Positions 37,750 through 45,519 of a DNA stretch of 64,000 bases are shown piece by piece. The position numbers were made by a program, and so were the translations under genes. Under the pieces are notes generated by a model. It worked only from the letters and a program-made list of their open reading frames with translations. It was not told where the DNA came from and ran no database searches. The number at the start of each line of letters is the position of its first letter. The first letter of the stretch is position 1. The DNA is taken from the NCBI RefSeq assembly GCF_001280305.1, contig NZ_CP012623.1:744001-808000 (forward strand). Direction: 5' to 3'. This DNA comes from Hymenobacter sp. DG25A. Its GTDB lineage: Bacteria > Bacteroidota > Bacteroidia > Cytophagales > Hymenobacteraceae.

Positions 37750-38724
37750 ATGCGACGCATAAAGCTTCTGGAAGTACGCTCCGAACTCGGAGCCGGTACC
37801 CGTGGCGCCAGCCTGGGGGTAGATGCCCTCAAAGTGGCCTGCCTCAACAAAGGGTCCGATTACTTTCGCCGGTTCAACTCCGTGGCCATCCCGGATCTGA
37901 ACCATGTGCTCTTCGACAAAAATCATTTTCCGAAGGCCAAGCACATTGATTCCATTTACACCGTGCAAAAAGGCATTGCCAACACGGTAGAGCAAACCCT
38001 GCGCTTTGGGGAGTTCCCCTTGGTACTGGCCGGCGACCATAGCAGCGCCGCCGCCACCATTGCGGGTATTAAAGCCGCTTACCCGCACAAAACGCTGGGC
38101 GTAGTTTGGGTTGATGCCCACGCCGACATTCACTCGCCCTACACCACGCCTTCCGGCAACATGCACGGCATGCCGCTGGCCATCAGCCTGGGCGACGACA
38201 ACCTGGAGTGCCAGCGCAATGTCATTGAGCCGGAAACTGAGTTTTTCTGGAAGCGCCTCAAAGACCTGGGCGAGCCCGGCCCCAAAGTCACTGCCGAACA
38301 CCTGGTGTATGTAGTAGTGCGCGATACGGAGCCGGAGGAAAACGCCATTATTGAGCGCCTGGGCATCAAAAACTACAAGCTGGACGAGGTAAAGGCCAAA
38401 GGCACCCGCCGCATAGCCCGCGAAATATATGAGCGCCTGCGCTTCTGCGACCTGGTGTACATCAGCTTCGATGTGGACTCCTTGGACTCCCGCTTCAGCA
38501 AAGGCACCGGCACGCCCGTAGTGGATGGCCTGAACGTGGAAGAAGCCATTAGCCTGTGCCGTGCCCTGCTGGAAAACGACCGGGTGGTGTGCTTTGAAAT
38601 GGTGGAAATTAACCCCACCCTGGACTCCGAAAACACCATGGCCACCAATGCCTTCGATATTCTGGAAGCCGCTACGGATGCCATTCAAAACCGCCTCCGG
38701 ATGGAGGAAGTGACGAGCCGGTAG
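37750..38724 (+). CDS. Arginase-family ureohydrolase, probably arginase
   Basis: A 324-residue binuclear Mn hydrolase. Metal ligands are visible: H97 in AGDHSSA, D122, H124 and D126 in WVDAHADIHSP, and D241 and D243 in SFDVDSLDSRFS. SGNMHGMPLA (135-144) and EMVEINPTLD near the C-terminus are arginase-type rather than agmatinase-type, suggesting hydrolysis of arginine to ornithine and urea. Agmatinase cannot be excluded because an arginine decarboxylase is divergent next door. The usual DPxxxPG in motif III is replaced by DSRFSKGTGTP. Followed by the palindromic repeat that also precedes the argS region. Confidence 0.85.
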   Translation: MRRIKLLEVRSELGAGTRGASLGVDALKVACLNKGSDYFRRFNSVAIPDLNHVLFDKNHFPKAKHIDSIYTVQKGIANTVEQTLRFGEFPLVLAGDHSSAAATIAGIKAAYPHKTLGVVWVDAHADIHSPYTTPSGNMHGMPLAISLGDDNLECQRNVIEPETEFFWKRLKDLGEPGPKVTAEHLVYVVVRDTEPEENAIIERLGIKNYKLDEVKAKGTRRIAREIYERLRFCDLVYISFDVDSLDSRFSKGTGTPVVDGLNVEEAISLCRALLENDRVVCFEMVEINPTLDSENTMATNAFDILEAATDAIQNRLRMEEVTSR

Positions 38725-38732
38725 CTGTAAAA

Positions 38733-38839
38733 GCCAGTCATGTCGAGCGCAGCCGAGACATCTCGCGTGCTGATGTTGTGGTGCTAATCACTATTCACCA
38801 CACTAGCGAGATGTCTCGGCTGCGCTCGACATGACTGGC
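38733..38839. repeat. Palindromic repeat element, copy 1
   Basis: Two perfect 34-base inverted arms (38733-38766 and 38806-38839) around a 39-base centre that begins GTGCTGATGTTGTGGTGCTA. The same centre and arm layout occurs at 42159-42262. It sits 9 bases after the arginase stop and before argS. It resembles a MITE or REP-type element; no coding capacity. Confidence 0.8.
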
Positions 38840-38894
38840 GTTAGTGGTTGCAAGCCGCAAAACGGCTTCAAACGGCTGTTCATTGCCCAGCTTG

Positions 38895-38925
38895 TTGGTC
38901 CCCGGCGTGGGTTCCGCTACTTTTG
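38895..38925 (+). promoter_or_regulatory. argS promoter
   Basis: TTG (38895-38897), 20-base spacer, TACTTTTG (38918-38925). The start near 38932 gives a leader of about 56 bases to the GTG. Confidence 0.65.
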
Positions 38926-38987
38926 TTGCTTCATACTTACGCTGTCCACTCCGGAGCCGATGGGTCGGTTCCTTTATTCCGCACCCC

Positions 38988-40781
38988 GTGCAACAACTCG
39001 AACAGTCGATTAAAGCCGCCCTCAGCACCGCCATTCAGCAAGCTTTTGGGGCTTCCGTAGCTCCGGATCAACTTACCATTCAGCCTACCCGCAAGGAATT
39101 TGCCGGCTCGTTCACGCTGGTCACCTTTTCGCTGACCAAAATGCTGGGCAAAGGCCCCGAGCAGATTGGGCAGGCACTGGGCGAGTGGCTGGTAGCCAAT
39201 GAGCCCAAAGTGAAAGGCTTTAACGTGGTGAAAGGCTTCCTGAACCTGGAAATTGCCGATGCCCAGTGGCTGGCCCTGTTCGAGCAGCTCCGCCAGCAGC
39301 CCGATGGCGCACCAGTACCCACTGGCGGCCCGCAGGATGTGGTGGTGGAGTATTCCTCGCCCAACACCAACAAGCCCCTGCACCTGGGCCACCTGCGTAA
39401 CAACTTCCTGGGCTACTCCGTGGCCGAGATTCTGAAGGCTACCGGCGCTACCGTTACCAAGGCCAACCTGGTCAACGACCGGGGCATTCATATTTGCAAG
39501 TCGATGCTGGCGTACCAGCGCTTCGGGCACGGCGAAACCCCGCAATCGGCCGGTATTAAGGGCGACCATCTGGCGGGCAAGTACTACGTGCTGTTCGAGA
39601 AGCACTACCGCGAGGAGATAAAGCAGCTGGAAGCCGAAGGTGTAGCTACTGATGTGGCCAAGAAGCAGGCTCCGCTGATGCTGGCGGCGCAAACCATGCT
39701 GCAGCAGTGGGAGCAGGGCGACGAAGAAGTTATCAGCCTCTGGAAGCAGATGAACGGTTGGGTGTACGAGGGCTTCGACGAAACCTACAGGAACATCGGC
39801 GTTGATTTCGACCAGTATTACTACGAGTCCGAAACCTACCTGCTGGGCAAGGAGCGGGTGGAGGAAGGCCTGCAGAAAGGCGTGTTCTTCAAGAAGGAAA
39901 ATGGCTCCGTGTGGGTGGATCTGAAAGAAGAAGGCCTCGACGAAAAGCTCCTGCTCCGCGCCGATGGCACCTCGGTGTACATCACCCAGGACCTGGGCAC
40001 CGCCGAGCTGAAGTACCAGGACTACCACTACGACCTCTCGGTGTACGTTATTGCCGACGAGCAGAACTACCACATGCAGGTGCTGAAGGCTGTGCTGCAC
40101 AAGCTGGGCAAGCCCTACGCCGAGGCCATCCATCACCTCAGCTACGGCATGGTGGATCTGCCCTCGGGCAAGATGAAGAGCCGCGAAGGCACCGTGGTAG
40201 ACGCCGACGAGCTGGTGCGCGAAGTAGTGGAAGCCGCCAAAGCCGCGACGCTGGAAAAAGGCAAGACCGAAGGCCTGACCGAAGAGAAGGCTGAACAGCT
40301 CTACCACATGCTGGGCCTGGGTGCCCTGAAGTACTACCTGCTGAAGGTGGACCCCAAGAAGCGCATGCTCTTCAACCCCGAGGAGTCCGTGAGCCTGGAA
40401 GGGCACACGGGACCGTTCATTCAGTATTCGCACGCCCGTATTTCGGCCATCCGCCGCAAGGCCCTGGAGCAGGGCGTTTCGGAAGATACTGATTTGAGCA
40501 CCCTCACCAGCCTGCACGAAACCGAGCAGGAGCTGGTGCAGGAGCTGGGTCGCTACGCGGCCGTGGTGGCCGAGGCCGCCCGCAACTTCTCCCCGGCCGT
40601 GGTGGCGCAATACGCCTACGACATTGCCAAGGCCTACAACCGCTTCTACACCGAGGTACCCATTTTTGTGGAGTCAGACCCAGTGAAGAAAGCTTTCCGC
40701 GTGGCGTTGTCGGCGCAAACGGCCCGCACCATTAAGGCCAGTATGGGCCTGCTGGGCATTGCGGTGCCCGAGCGGATGTAA
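38988..40781 (+). CDS. argS: Arginyl-tRNA synthetase
   Basis: A 597-residue class I synthetase charging tRNA-Arg. The HIGH-type motif HLGHLR is at 131-136 after SSPNTNKPL, and the KMSK-type motif reads KMKSREGTVV (about 394-403). The C-terminal DALR domain (about 480-597) ends ASMGLLGIAVPERM, the normal family ending. The start is taken as GTG (QQLEQSIKAAL): it gives a normal length and lies downstream of a good promoter, while the frame is open 48 codons further up across that promoter. Its setting next to arginine-consuming genes may be chance. Confidence 0.95.
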   Translation: MQQLEQSIKAALSTAIQQAFGASVAPDQLTIQPTRKEFAGSFTLVTFSLTKMLGKGPEQIGQALGEWLVANEPKVKGFNVVKGFLNLEIADAQWLALFEQLRQQPDGAPVPTGGPQDVVVEYSSPNTNKPLHLGHLRNNFLGYSVAEILKATGATVTKANLVNDRGIHICKSMLAYQRFGHGETPQSAGIKGDHLAGKYYVLFEKHYREEIKQLEAEGVATDVAKKQAPLMLAAQTMLQQWEQGDEEVISLWKQMNGWVYEGFDETYRNIGVDFDQYYYESETYLLGKERVEEGLQKGVFFKKENGSVWVDLKEEGLDEKLLLRADGTSVYITQDLGTAELKYQDYHYDLSVYVIADEQNYHMQVLKAVLHKLGKPYAEAIHHLSYGMVDLPSGKMKSREGTVVDADELVREVVEAAKAATLEKGKTEGLTEEKAEQLYHMLGLGALKYYLLKVDPKKRMLFNPEESVSLEGHTGPFIQYSHARISAIRRKALEQGVSEDTDLSTLTSLHETEQELVQELGRYAAVVAEAARNFSPAVVAQYAYDIAKAYNRFYTEVPIFVESDPVKKAFRVALSAQTARTIKASMGLLGIAVPERM

Positions 40782-40787
40782 AAATAA

Positions 40788-40825
40788 AAAAACTCCTCTT
40801 CTAACCAGCAGGGGAGTTTTTCTTT
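40788..40825 (+). terminator. Terminator after argS
   Basis: AAAAACTCC / GGAGTTTTT stem with a 16-base loop and following T-rich tract. Confidence 0.75.
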
Positions 40826-40850
40826 CCTCTATTCTTCAAAAACGATTGAT

Positions 40851-41432
40851 ATGAAAAGCGTTGCCGTGTACTGTGGGGCAAGCTCCGGGTTCAATGAAAT
40901 TTACCGCCAGCAAGCCGACCTTATGGGCCAGGAGCTGGTACGGCGGGGCCTCACGCTGGTGTACGGCGGCGGCCGGGTAGGCCTGATGGGCGCCGTAGCC
41001 GATAGTGTAATCCGGAATGGCGGCAAGTCCATTGGGGTTATTCCCGACTTTTTGGCCGATAAGGAGCTGGCGCATATGGGCCTCACGGAGCTGCACGTAG
41101 TGAAAAGCATGCACGAGCGGAAGCTGCTGATGGCCGACCTGGCCGAAGGCTTTATTGCCATGCCGGGCGGTTTCGGCACGCTGGAAGAGCTGTTTGAAGT
41201 GCTGACCTGGGGCCAGCTGGGCCTGCACCAGAAGCCCAGCGGTGTTTTCAACGTGAATGGCTTCTACAACCACCAACTGCAATTCCTGGATAAGATGGTG
41301 GACGAAGGCTTTCTGCGCCCCGAAAACCGCGCCCAGCTGCAGCAGGACGATACGCCCGCCGGCCTGATTGATAAGATGCTGGCCTACCAGCCCACCAACC
41401 TGGAGAAATGGCTGACGGTGCCCCGTACCTAA
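40851..41432 (+). CDS. LOG-family protein (TIGR00730)
   Basis: A 193-residue Rossmann-type protein. YGGGRVGLMG (about 41-50) and the PGGFGTLEELFE motif (about 105-116) identify the LOG family, whose members hydrolyse cytokinin- or nucleotide-5'-monophosphates to the base and ribose 5-phosphate. In bacteria without plant hormones the substrate is likely AMP or a related nucleotide. It stands alone between argS and a peroxidase gene, with terminators or gaps on both sides. Confidence 0.93.
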   Translation: MKSVAVYCGASSGFNEIYRQQADLMGQELVRRGLTLVYGGGRVGLMGAVADSVIRNGGKSIGVIPDFLADKELAHMGLTELHVVKSMHERKLLMADLAEGFIAMPGGFGTLEELFEVLTWGQLGLHQKPSGVFNVNGFYNHQLQFLDKMVDEGFLRPENRAQLQQDDTPAGLIDKMLAYQPTNLEKWLTVPRT

Positions 41433-41551
41433 GGGCTTAAACGCCGGCGCAAACCCTGTTCTTTCCCTGGAAAAAACAATATCTTGCTGTTGCTGGTTGG
41501 CCGGAAGAACAATTCAAATTCACGTAGACCTGTACCGAACTCCCTATTCGT

Positions 41552-42142
41552 ATGAAAGCTTTTTTCTTAGTTGCGCTGGGCGGTATGGCCGCCTGCGGTT
41601 TTTCTTCTTCTACTGCGTCTAAAACCGCCACTACTGCTCCTGCTACCATGACCGAAGCTACCGCACAAGGCACCGTGTATGATTACACCGTGAAGGATAT
41701 TAATGGCAAAGATGTCAGCCTCGGCCAGTATAAAGGCAAGAAGCTGCTCATCGTAAATACGGCCTCGGAGTGCGGTTACACGCCTCAGTACAAGGAGCTG
41801 GAAGAGCTGAATAAGAAGTACGGCGACCGGGTAACCGTGCTAGGCTTCCCCGCCAACAATTTCGGGGGCCAGGAGCCCGGCTCCAACCAGGAAATTGCCA
41901 CCTTCTGCGAGAAGAACTACGGCGTTACTTTCCCGCTGTTCTCCAAGGTTTCCGTGAAGGGTGATGACACCGAGCCGCTGTTCAAGTATCTCTCCGATAA
42001 GTCGAAAAACGGCGCAGTAGGGGAGGCCCCTTCCTGGAATTTCTGCAAATACCTGGTAGATGAGCAGGGCCACGTCCTCAAATTCTACCCTTCTAAAGTA
42101 AAGCCCATGAGCGAAGAGCTGGTGGCCGATATTCTGAAGTAG
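41552..42142 (+). CDS. Glutathione peroxidase-like lipoprotein
   Basis: A 196-residue thiol peroxidase. Residues 1-15 form a lipoprotein signal ending in GMAAC (Cys15), followed by a Thr/Ser/Ala-rich linker. The peroxidase domain starts near 42 and has NTASECGYT (peroxidatic Cys74), FPANNFGGQEPG (catalytic Gln) and SWNFCKYLVD (catalytic Trp/Asn). It reduces hydroperoxides, probably using thioredoxin-like partners, and is outer- or inner-membrane anchored in the periplasm. The palindromic repeat copy 2 follows 16 bases after its stop. Confidence 0.92.
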   Translation: MKAFFLVALGGMAACGFSSSTASKTATTAPATMTEATAQGTVYDYTVKDINGKDVSLGQYKGKKLLIVNTASECGYTPQYKELEELNKKYGDRVTVLGFPANNFGGQEPGSNQEIATFCEKNYGVTFPLFSKVSVKGDDTEPLFKYLSDKSKNGAVGEAPSWNFCKYLVDEQGHVLKFYPSKVKPMSEELVADILK

Positions 42143-42158
42143 ACCTTCGATTTATTTC

Positions 42159-42262
42159 GAACGTCATGCTGAGCGAAGTCGAAGCATTTCGCGTGCTAAT
42201 GTTGTGGTGCTAATTTATTGCCACTCTAGCGAGATGCTCCGACTTCGCTCAGCATGACGTTC
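42159..42262. repeat. Palindromic repeat element, copy 2
   Basis: Arms of 34 bases (42159-42192, 42229-42262) matching at 32 positions. The 36-base centre begins GTGCTAATGTTGTGGTGCTA and closely matches copy 1. Its right end is 11 bases from the menA ATG. Confidence 0.8.
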
Positions 42263-42273
42263 TTTTGTTTGGT

Positions 42274-43197
42274 ATGAATACCTCTTCTGCTTCCATCAAC
42301 CCGGCCCAGGCCTGGGTTTCCGCTTTCCGGCCGCGCACGTTGCCGCTGGCGCTGGCCAGCATTTTCATGGGCAGCTTTCTGGCCAGGTCGGTCGGCTCGT
42401 TTAGCTGGCTGGTGCTGGCGCTGGCAGCCCTCACCACCATTCTCCTCCAGATACTAAGCAACCTGGCCAACGATTACGGCGACTCCCAGAACGGCGCCGA
42501 CAGCGTGCACCGCGAAGGGCCGCAGCGGGCCGTGCAGAGCGGGGCCATTACGCCGCAGCAAATGAAGCACGGCATGGCCGTATTTGGCGTAGCCTCCTTG
42601 ATTTCGGGGGTGGCGCTGCTGTGGGTGGCGCTGGGTACCGCCGGCGCCTGGGTGTTCCTGGCCTTTTTTATAATGGGCCTGTCGGCTATCTGGGCGGCCG
42701 TTAACTACACGGCTGGCTCCAAGCCCTACGGCTACGCCGGCCTCGGCGACTTATCCGTGTTTATCTTCTTTGGGCTGGTGGGCGTGTGTGGCACCTATTA
42801 CCTGCATACGCGCACCTTACCTTTAGCCGTACTGCTGCCCGCCGCCGCGCTGGGCTGCTTTGCCACGGCAGTGCTAAACGTCAACAACATCCGCGACATC
42901 CGCTCCGATGAGCTGGCCGGTAAAATTACTGTGCCCGTGCGGTTGGGCCCGGTGCGGGCGCGCCGCTACCACTGGCTGCTGCTGGTGTTGGGTTTTAGCT
43001 GCGCGGTGCTGTTTGTGGCTTTCACGTATCACTCGCCCTGGCAGTGGCTGTTTTTGCTTTCCCTGCCGCTGTTCTTCTTCAATGCCCGCCAGGTGTGGCT
43101 GCGGCAGGAGTCTATGCAGCTCGACCCCTTATTAAAGCAAATGGCCATGAGCACCCTGGCCTTTACGCTGCTGTTTGGACTAGGCCAGATACTATAG
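42274..43197 (+). CDS. menA: 1,4-dihydroxy-2-naphthoate polyprenyltransferase MenA
   Basis: A 307-residue UbiA-superfamily membrane enzyme that prenylates DHNA to demethylmenaquinone. The first aspartate motif NDYGDSQNGAD (about 65-75) and the second, DIRSDELAGK (about 209-218), bracket eight to nine membrane helices; AFRPRTLPLA near the N-terminus is typical of MenA. So the respiratory quinone is menaquinone. The ATG at MNTSSAS is chosen; a TTG three codons earlier lies within 3 bases of the repeat. Because the repeat ends 11 bases before the start, the promoter must be inside or beyond it. Confidence 0.93.
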   Translation: MNTSSASINPAQAWVSAFRPRTLPLALASIFMGSFLARSVGSFSWLVLALAALTTILLQILSNLANDYGDSQNGADSVHREGPQRAVQSGAITPQQMKHGMAVFGVASLISGVALLWVALGTAGAWVFLAFFIMGLSAIWAAVNYTAGSKPYGYAGLGDLSVFIFFGLVGVCGTYYLHTRTLPLAVLLPAAALGCFATAVLNVNNIRDIRSDELAGKITVPVRLGPVRARRYHWLLLVLGFSCAVLFVAFTYHSPWQWLFLLSLPLFFFNARQVWLRQESMQLDPLLKQMAMSTLAFTLLFGLGQIL

Positions 43198-43217
43198 CTG
43201 ACAGAAGTTTACATCTC

Positions 43218-43257
43218 AAAAAACAATGCCGCGCCCACCAGCGCGGCATTGTTTTTT
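43218..43257 (+). terminator. Terminator after menA
   Basis: A6CAATGCCGCG pairs with CGCGGCATTGT6 around an 8-base loop. Confidence 0.85.
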
Positions 43258-43620
43258 ATCGGCCCAATTCCGGAATGCAGTCAAGCAAAAAAAGCGGCAT
43301 TAGAGACTGAAAAGGACGGTGCAGATTGTGGCGTAAGTGTATTAAATGGAATGGTGATGTAAGTGCAAAGCCCTTCCTGATATTGCTTTGGCTGATTTTT
43401 GCTTGTATTTCCCACACACAGAGTGTTAAATTTGACTGCTGCCCTTACCAGGTGGCTGCCTGGCTTTTACTCCTTGGATAGTACCAATGGAAAGAGCCAG
43501 TGGCAGCAGCTTACCCGGTAGCGGAACTCCCCTTATTTCCAATCTCTCCTTTGCTGCGGGTGCTTTTTCAGCCTCTGCCCGGGATAGGTTTGCCGTTGCT
43601 AGGTAAAGCACAGTACCGAT
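43258..43620. other. Intergenic region before the polysaccharide locus
   Basis: No convincing gene. A 61-codon open frame on the minus strand (43426-43611) lacks homology, signal peptide or promoter. At 43585-43592 is a TAGGTTTG -7 match, listed separately. The rest shows no strong structure. Confidence 0.4.
43585..43592 (+). promoter_or_regulatory. Possible promoter of the GH5 gene
   Basis: TAGGTTTG fits TAnnTTTG; start predicted near 43599, 22 bases before the ATG. The -33 position lacks TTG, which suits a regulated promoter needing an activator. Confidence 0.4.
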
Positions 43621-45486
43621 ATGGCCTTCCGCTATTGTTTATCTGAAGTTTCATCCAGCTTTCGCCGACGAATAGGTAGTCTTATTGGAGCCTGGCTCCT
43701 GAGCCTGCTGATAGGAAATGCTACCGCCCAGCAATTTCTGCGGGCGCAAGGTCCTGATCTGGTGAATGCCTCCGGCCAGAAAGTAGTGCTGCGGGGCGTA
43801 AACGTGGGCGGCTGGCTGCTGCAGGAAAGCTATATTCTGGGTACTGATACTCTGAATTCACAGGGCCGCATTCAGGCCGCGCTGCTGCGGACCATGTCGC
43901 CTAAGCAAGTGGAGAAATTCTACCACCGCTACCGGGCCCGCTTTGTTTCCAAGGCGGATATTGATTTTCTGGCTGATCAGGGTTTCAATTGTGTGCGCCT
44001 GCCGCTGCACTATGATTTATTCCTGACCCCCAAGCAGCGCCTCACCCGGTTCCGGGCGCTGCAAAACCCCGCTGCCGTTGCTGCCTACGCCGATTCTCTG
44101 GCTGCCTGGAACGACCGCGGCCAACTGTTTACGGCCCGCCAGCTGGATGGCTACCGCTATATAGATGATGTGCTGCGCTGGTGCGGGGCCCGTGGCCTGT
44201 ATGTGGTGCTGGACCTGCACGCAGCCCCCGGCGGCCAGGGCACCGACCGCAACATCAACGATAATATGGTGCCGCTAGACCTCTGGAAGCGCCAGGATGC
44301 CCGCGGCCGCCTGGTGTATCAGGATGCCATTGTGCGCCTATGGGAGCAGCTGGCGGCCCGCTACCGTACCGATGCCCGCGTGGCCATGTATGACCTTATC
44401 AATGAGCCGCATAACCTGAATGCGGCGAATGGCCTGAGTAATGATAACCAGGAGTTGCGGACCCTGTATGTACGGCTGCTGCAAGCCGTGCGGGGCCAGC
44501 AGGACAACCACCTGGTGCTGCTGGAAGGCAACGGCTACGGCAACGAGTACACCAACCTTACGCCTGATAAACTGCCCACCGAGCTGCGCCCCAACCTCGT
44601 GTATAATGCCCACCGCTATTGGTGCTCCAACAGCCCCGATGCCACCGATCCTAATCCCAATCAAATCAACCTGATCCATAACCTAGCGGCTTTCCGCGAC
44701 CAGCACCAGGTGCCCGTTTGGGTGGGCGAAACCGGCGAAAACTCCAACGACTGGTTTGCCACCGCCGTGCAGGGTCTGAACGACCAGAACATCGGCTGGT
44801 GCCACTGGAACCTGAAACGGGTGGATGCCACCAGCAGCCTGTTGCGGGCAAAGCCCTACGGCAGCATTCTAACGGCCGGTGGCCGGAGTAAGCTTTTGCA
44901 GCAGGTAGCATTCCACCATTGCCAAGTAAATAAAGATGTGGTGACGGCTCTTACCCGGCCGGCCGATGCCCGGACCCCCTTTATGGCCCTTCGTATACCG
45001 GGCACCATTCACGCGGTAGATTATGATATGGGCCGCGCCGGCATTGCCTATCAGGATACCTACGCAGCCCGGATAGATTACCGCAATACCGCCCCCGTGA
45101 ACCAGGGAGATGCCTACCGCAACGATGGAGTGGATATTGAACGCACCTCTGATCAGCCATCCAACGGCTATGCGGTGAGTAGCCTGGAACCAGGAGAGTG
45201 GCTGCGCTATACGGTGGAGGTTGCCACGGCCGGGACATATACCCTGCAGGTGGGGCTTAAGCCCGCCGCCACGCCGGGCAGGCTTACTTTCCGGCTGGGT
45301 GATGCCGTAATAGCCACAGCCATGGTGCCGCCGGCCAACGGCGTCCCCACCTGGACTACCATAGCACTGAGCACTTCCCCGCTCCCGGCAGGGCAGCATA
45401 CAGTACAGCTGATGGTAGACCAGCCGGTAGAACAAATAAGCTGGTTGCGGTTCATAGAAGGCAGCTCAACCCCGGCAGTGGAATAA
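43621..45486 (+). CDS. GH5 glycoside hydrolase with C-terminal CBM6-like domain
   Basis: A 621-residue secreted enzyme. Signal peptide about 1-37 (ending ATAQQ), GH5 catalytic domain about 40-430, CBM6-like beta-sandwich about 456-613 (IPGTIHAVDYDMG, then GEWLRYTVEV). The acid/base is E262 in YDLINEPH and the nucleophile E370 in VWVGETGE. The LRGVNVGGWLLQES start of the catalytic domain resembles exo-1,3-beta-glucanases, while CBM6 domains bind beta-glucans or xylan. It is first in the locus and 33 bases before the sensor gene, so probably co-transcribed with it. Cell-surface or secreted action on the polysaccharide is inferred. Confidence 0.9.
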   Translation: MAFRYCLSEVSSSFRRRIGSLIGAWLLSLLIGNATAQQFLRAQGPDLVNASGQKVVLRGVNVGGWLLQESYILGTDTLNSQGRIQAALLRTMSPKQVEKFYHRYRARFVSKADIDFLADQGFNCVRLPLHYDLFLTPKQRLTRFRALQNPAAVAAYADSLAAWNDRGQLFTARQLDGYRYIDDVLRWCGARGLYVVLDLHAAPGGQGTDRNINDNMVPLDLWKRQDARGRLVYQDAIVRLWEQLAARYRTDARVAMYDLINEPHNLNAANGLSNDNQELRTLYVRLLQAVRGQQDNHLVLLEGNGYGNEYTNLTPDKLPTELRPNLVYNAHRYWCSNSPDATDPNPNQINLIHNLAAFRDQHQVPVWVGETGENSNDWFATAVQGLNDQNIGWCHWNLKRVDATSSLLRAKPYGSILTAGGRSKLLQQVAFHHCQVNKDVVTALTRPADARTPFMALRIPGTIHAVDYDMGRAGIAYQDTYAARIDYRNTAPVNQGDAYRNDGVDIERTSDQPSNGYAVSSLEPGEWLRYTVEVATAGTYTLQVGLKPAATPGRLTFRLGDAVIATAMVPPANGVPTWTTIALSTSPLPAGQHTVQLMVDQPVEQISWLRFIEGSSTPAVE

Positions 45487-45519
45487 GCTGAACAGGCATT
45501 TTTGTATCTTGGAAGTCCC

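Noticed and set aside
38937..40610. A 557-codon open frame antisense to argS
   Set aside because: His/Val/Leu/Gln-rich shadow of argS codon usage. The plus strand carries HLGHLR and KMKSREG in order.
43426..43611. A 61-codon minus-strand gene between menA and GH5
   Set aside because: No promoter, signal peptide or recognisable composition; it would cross the presumed GH5 promoter.
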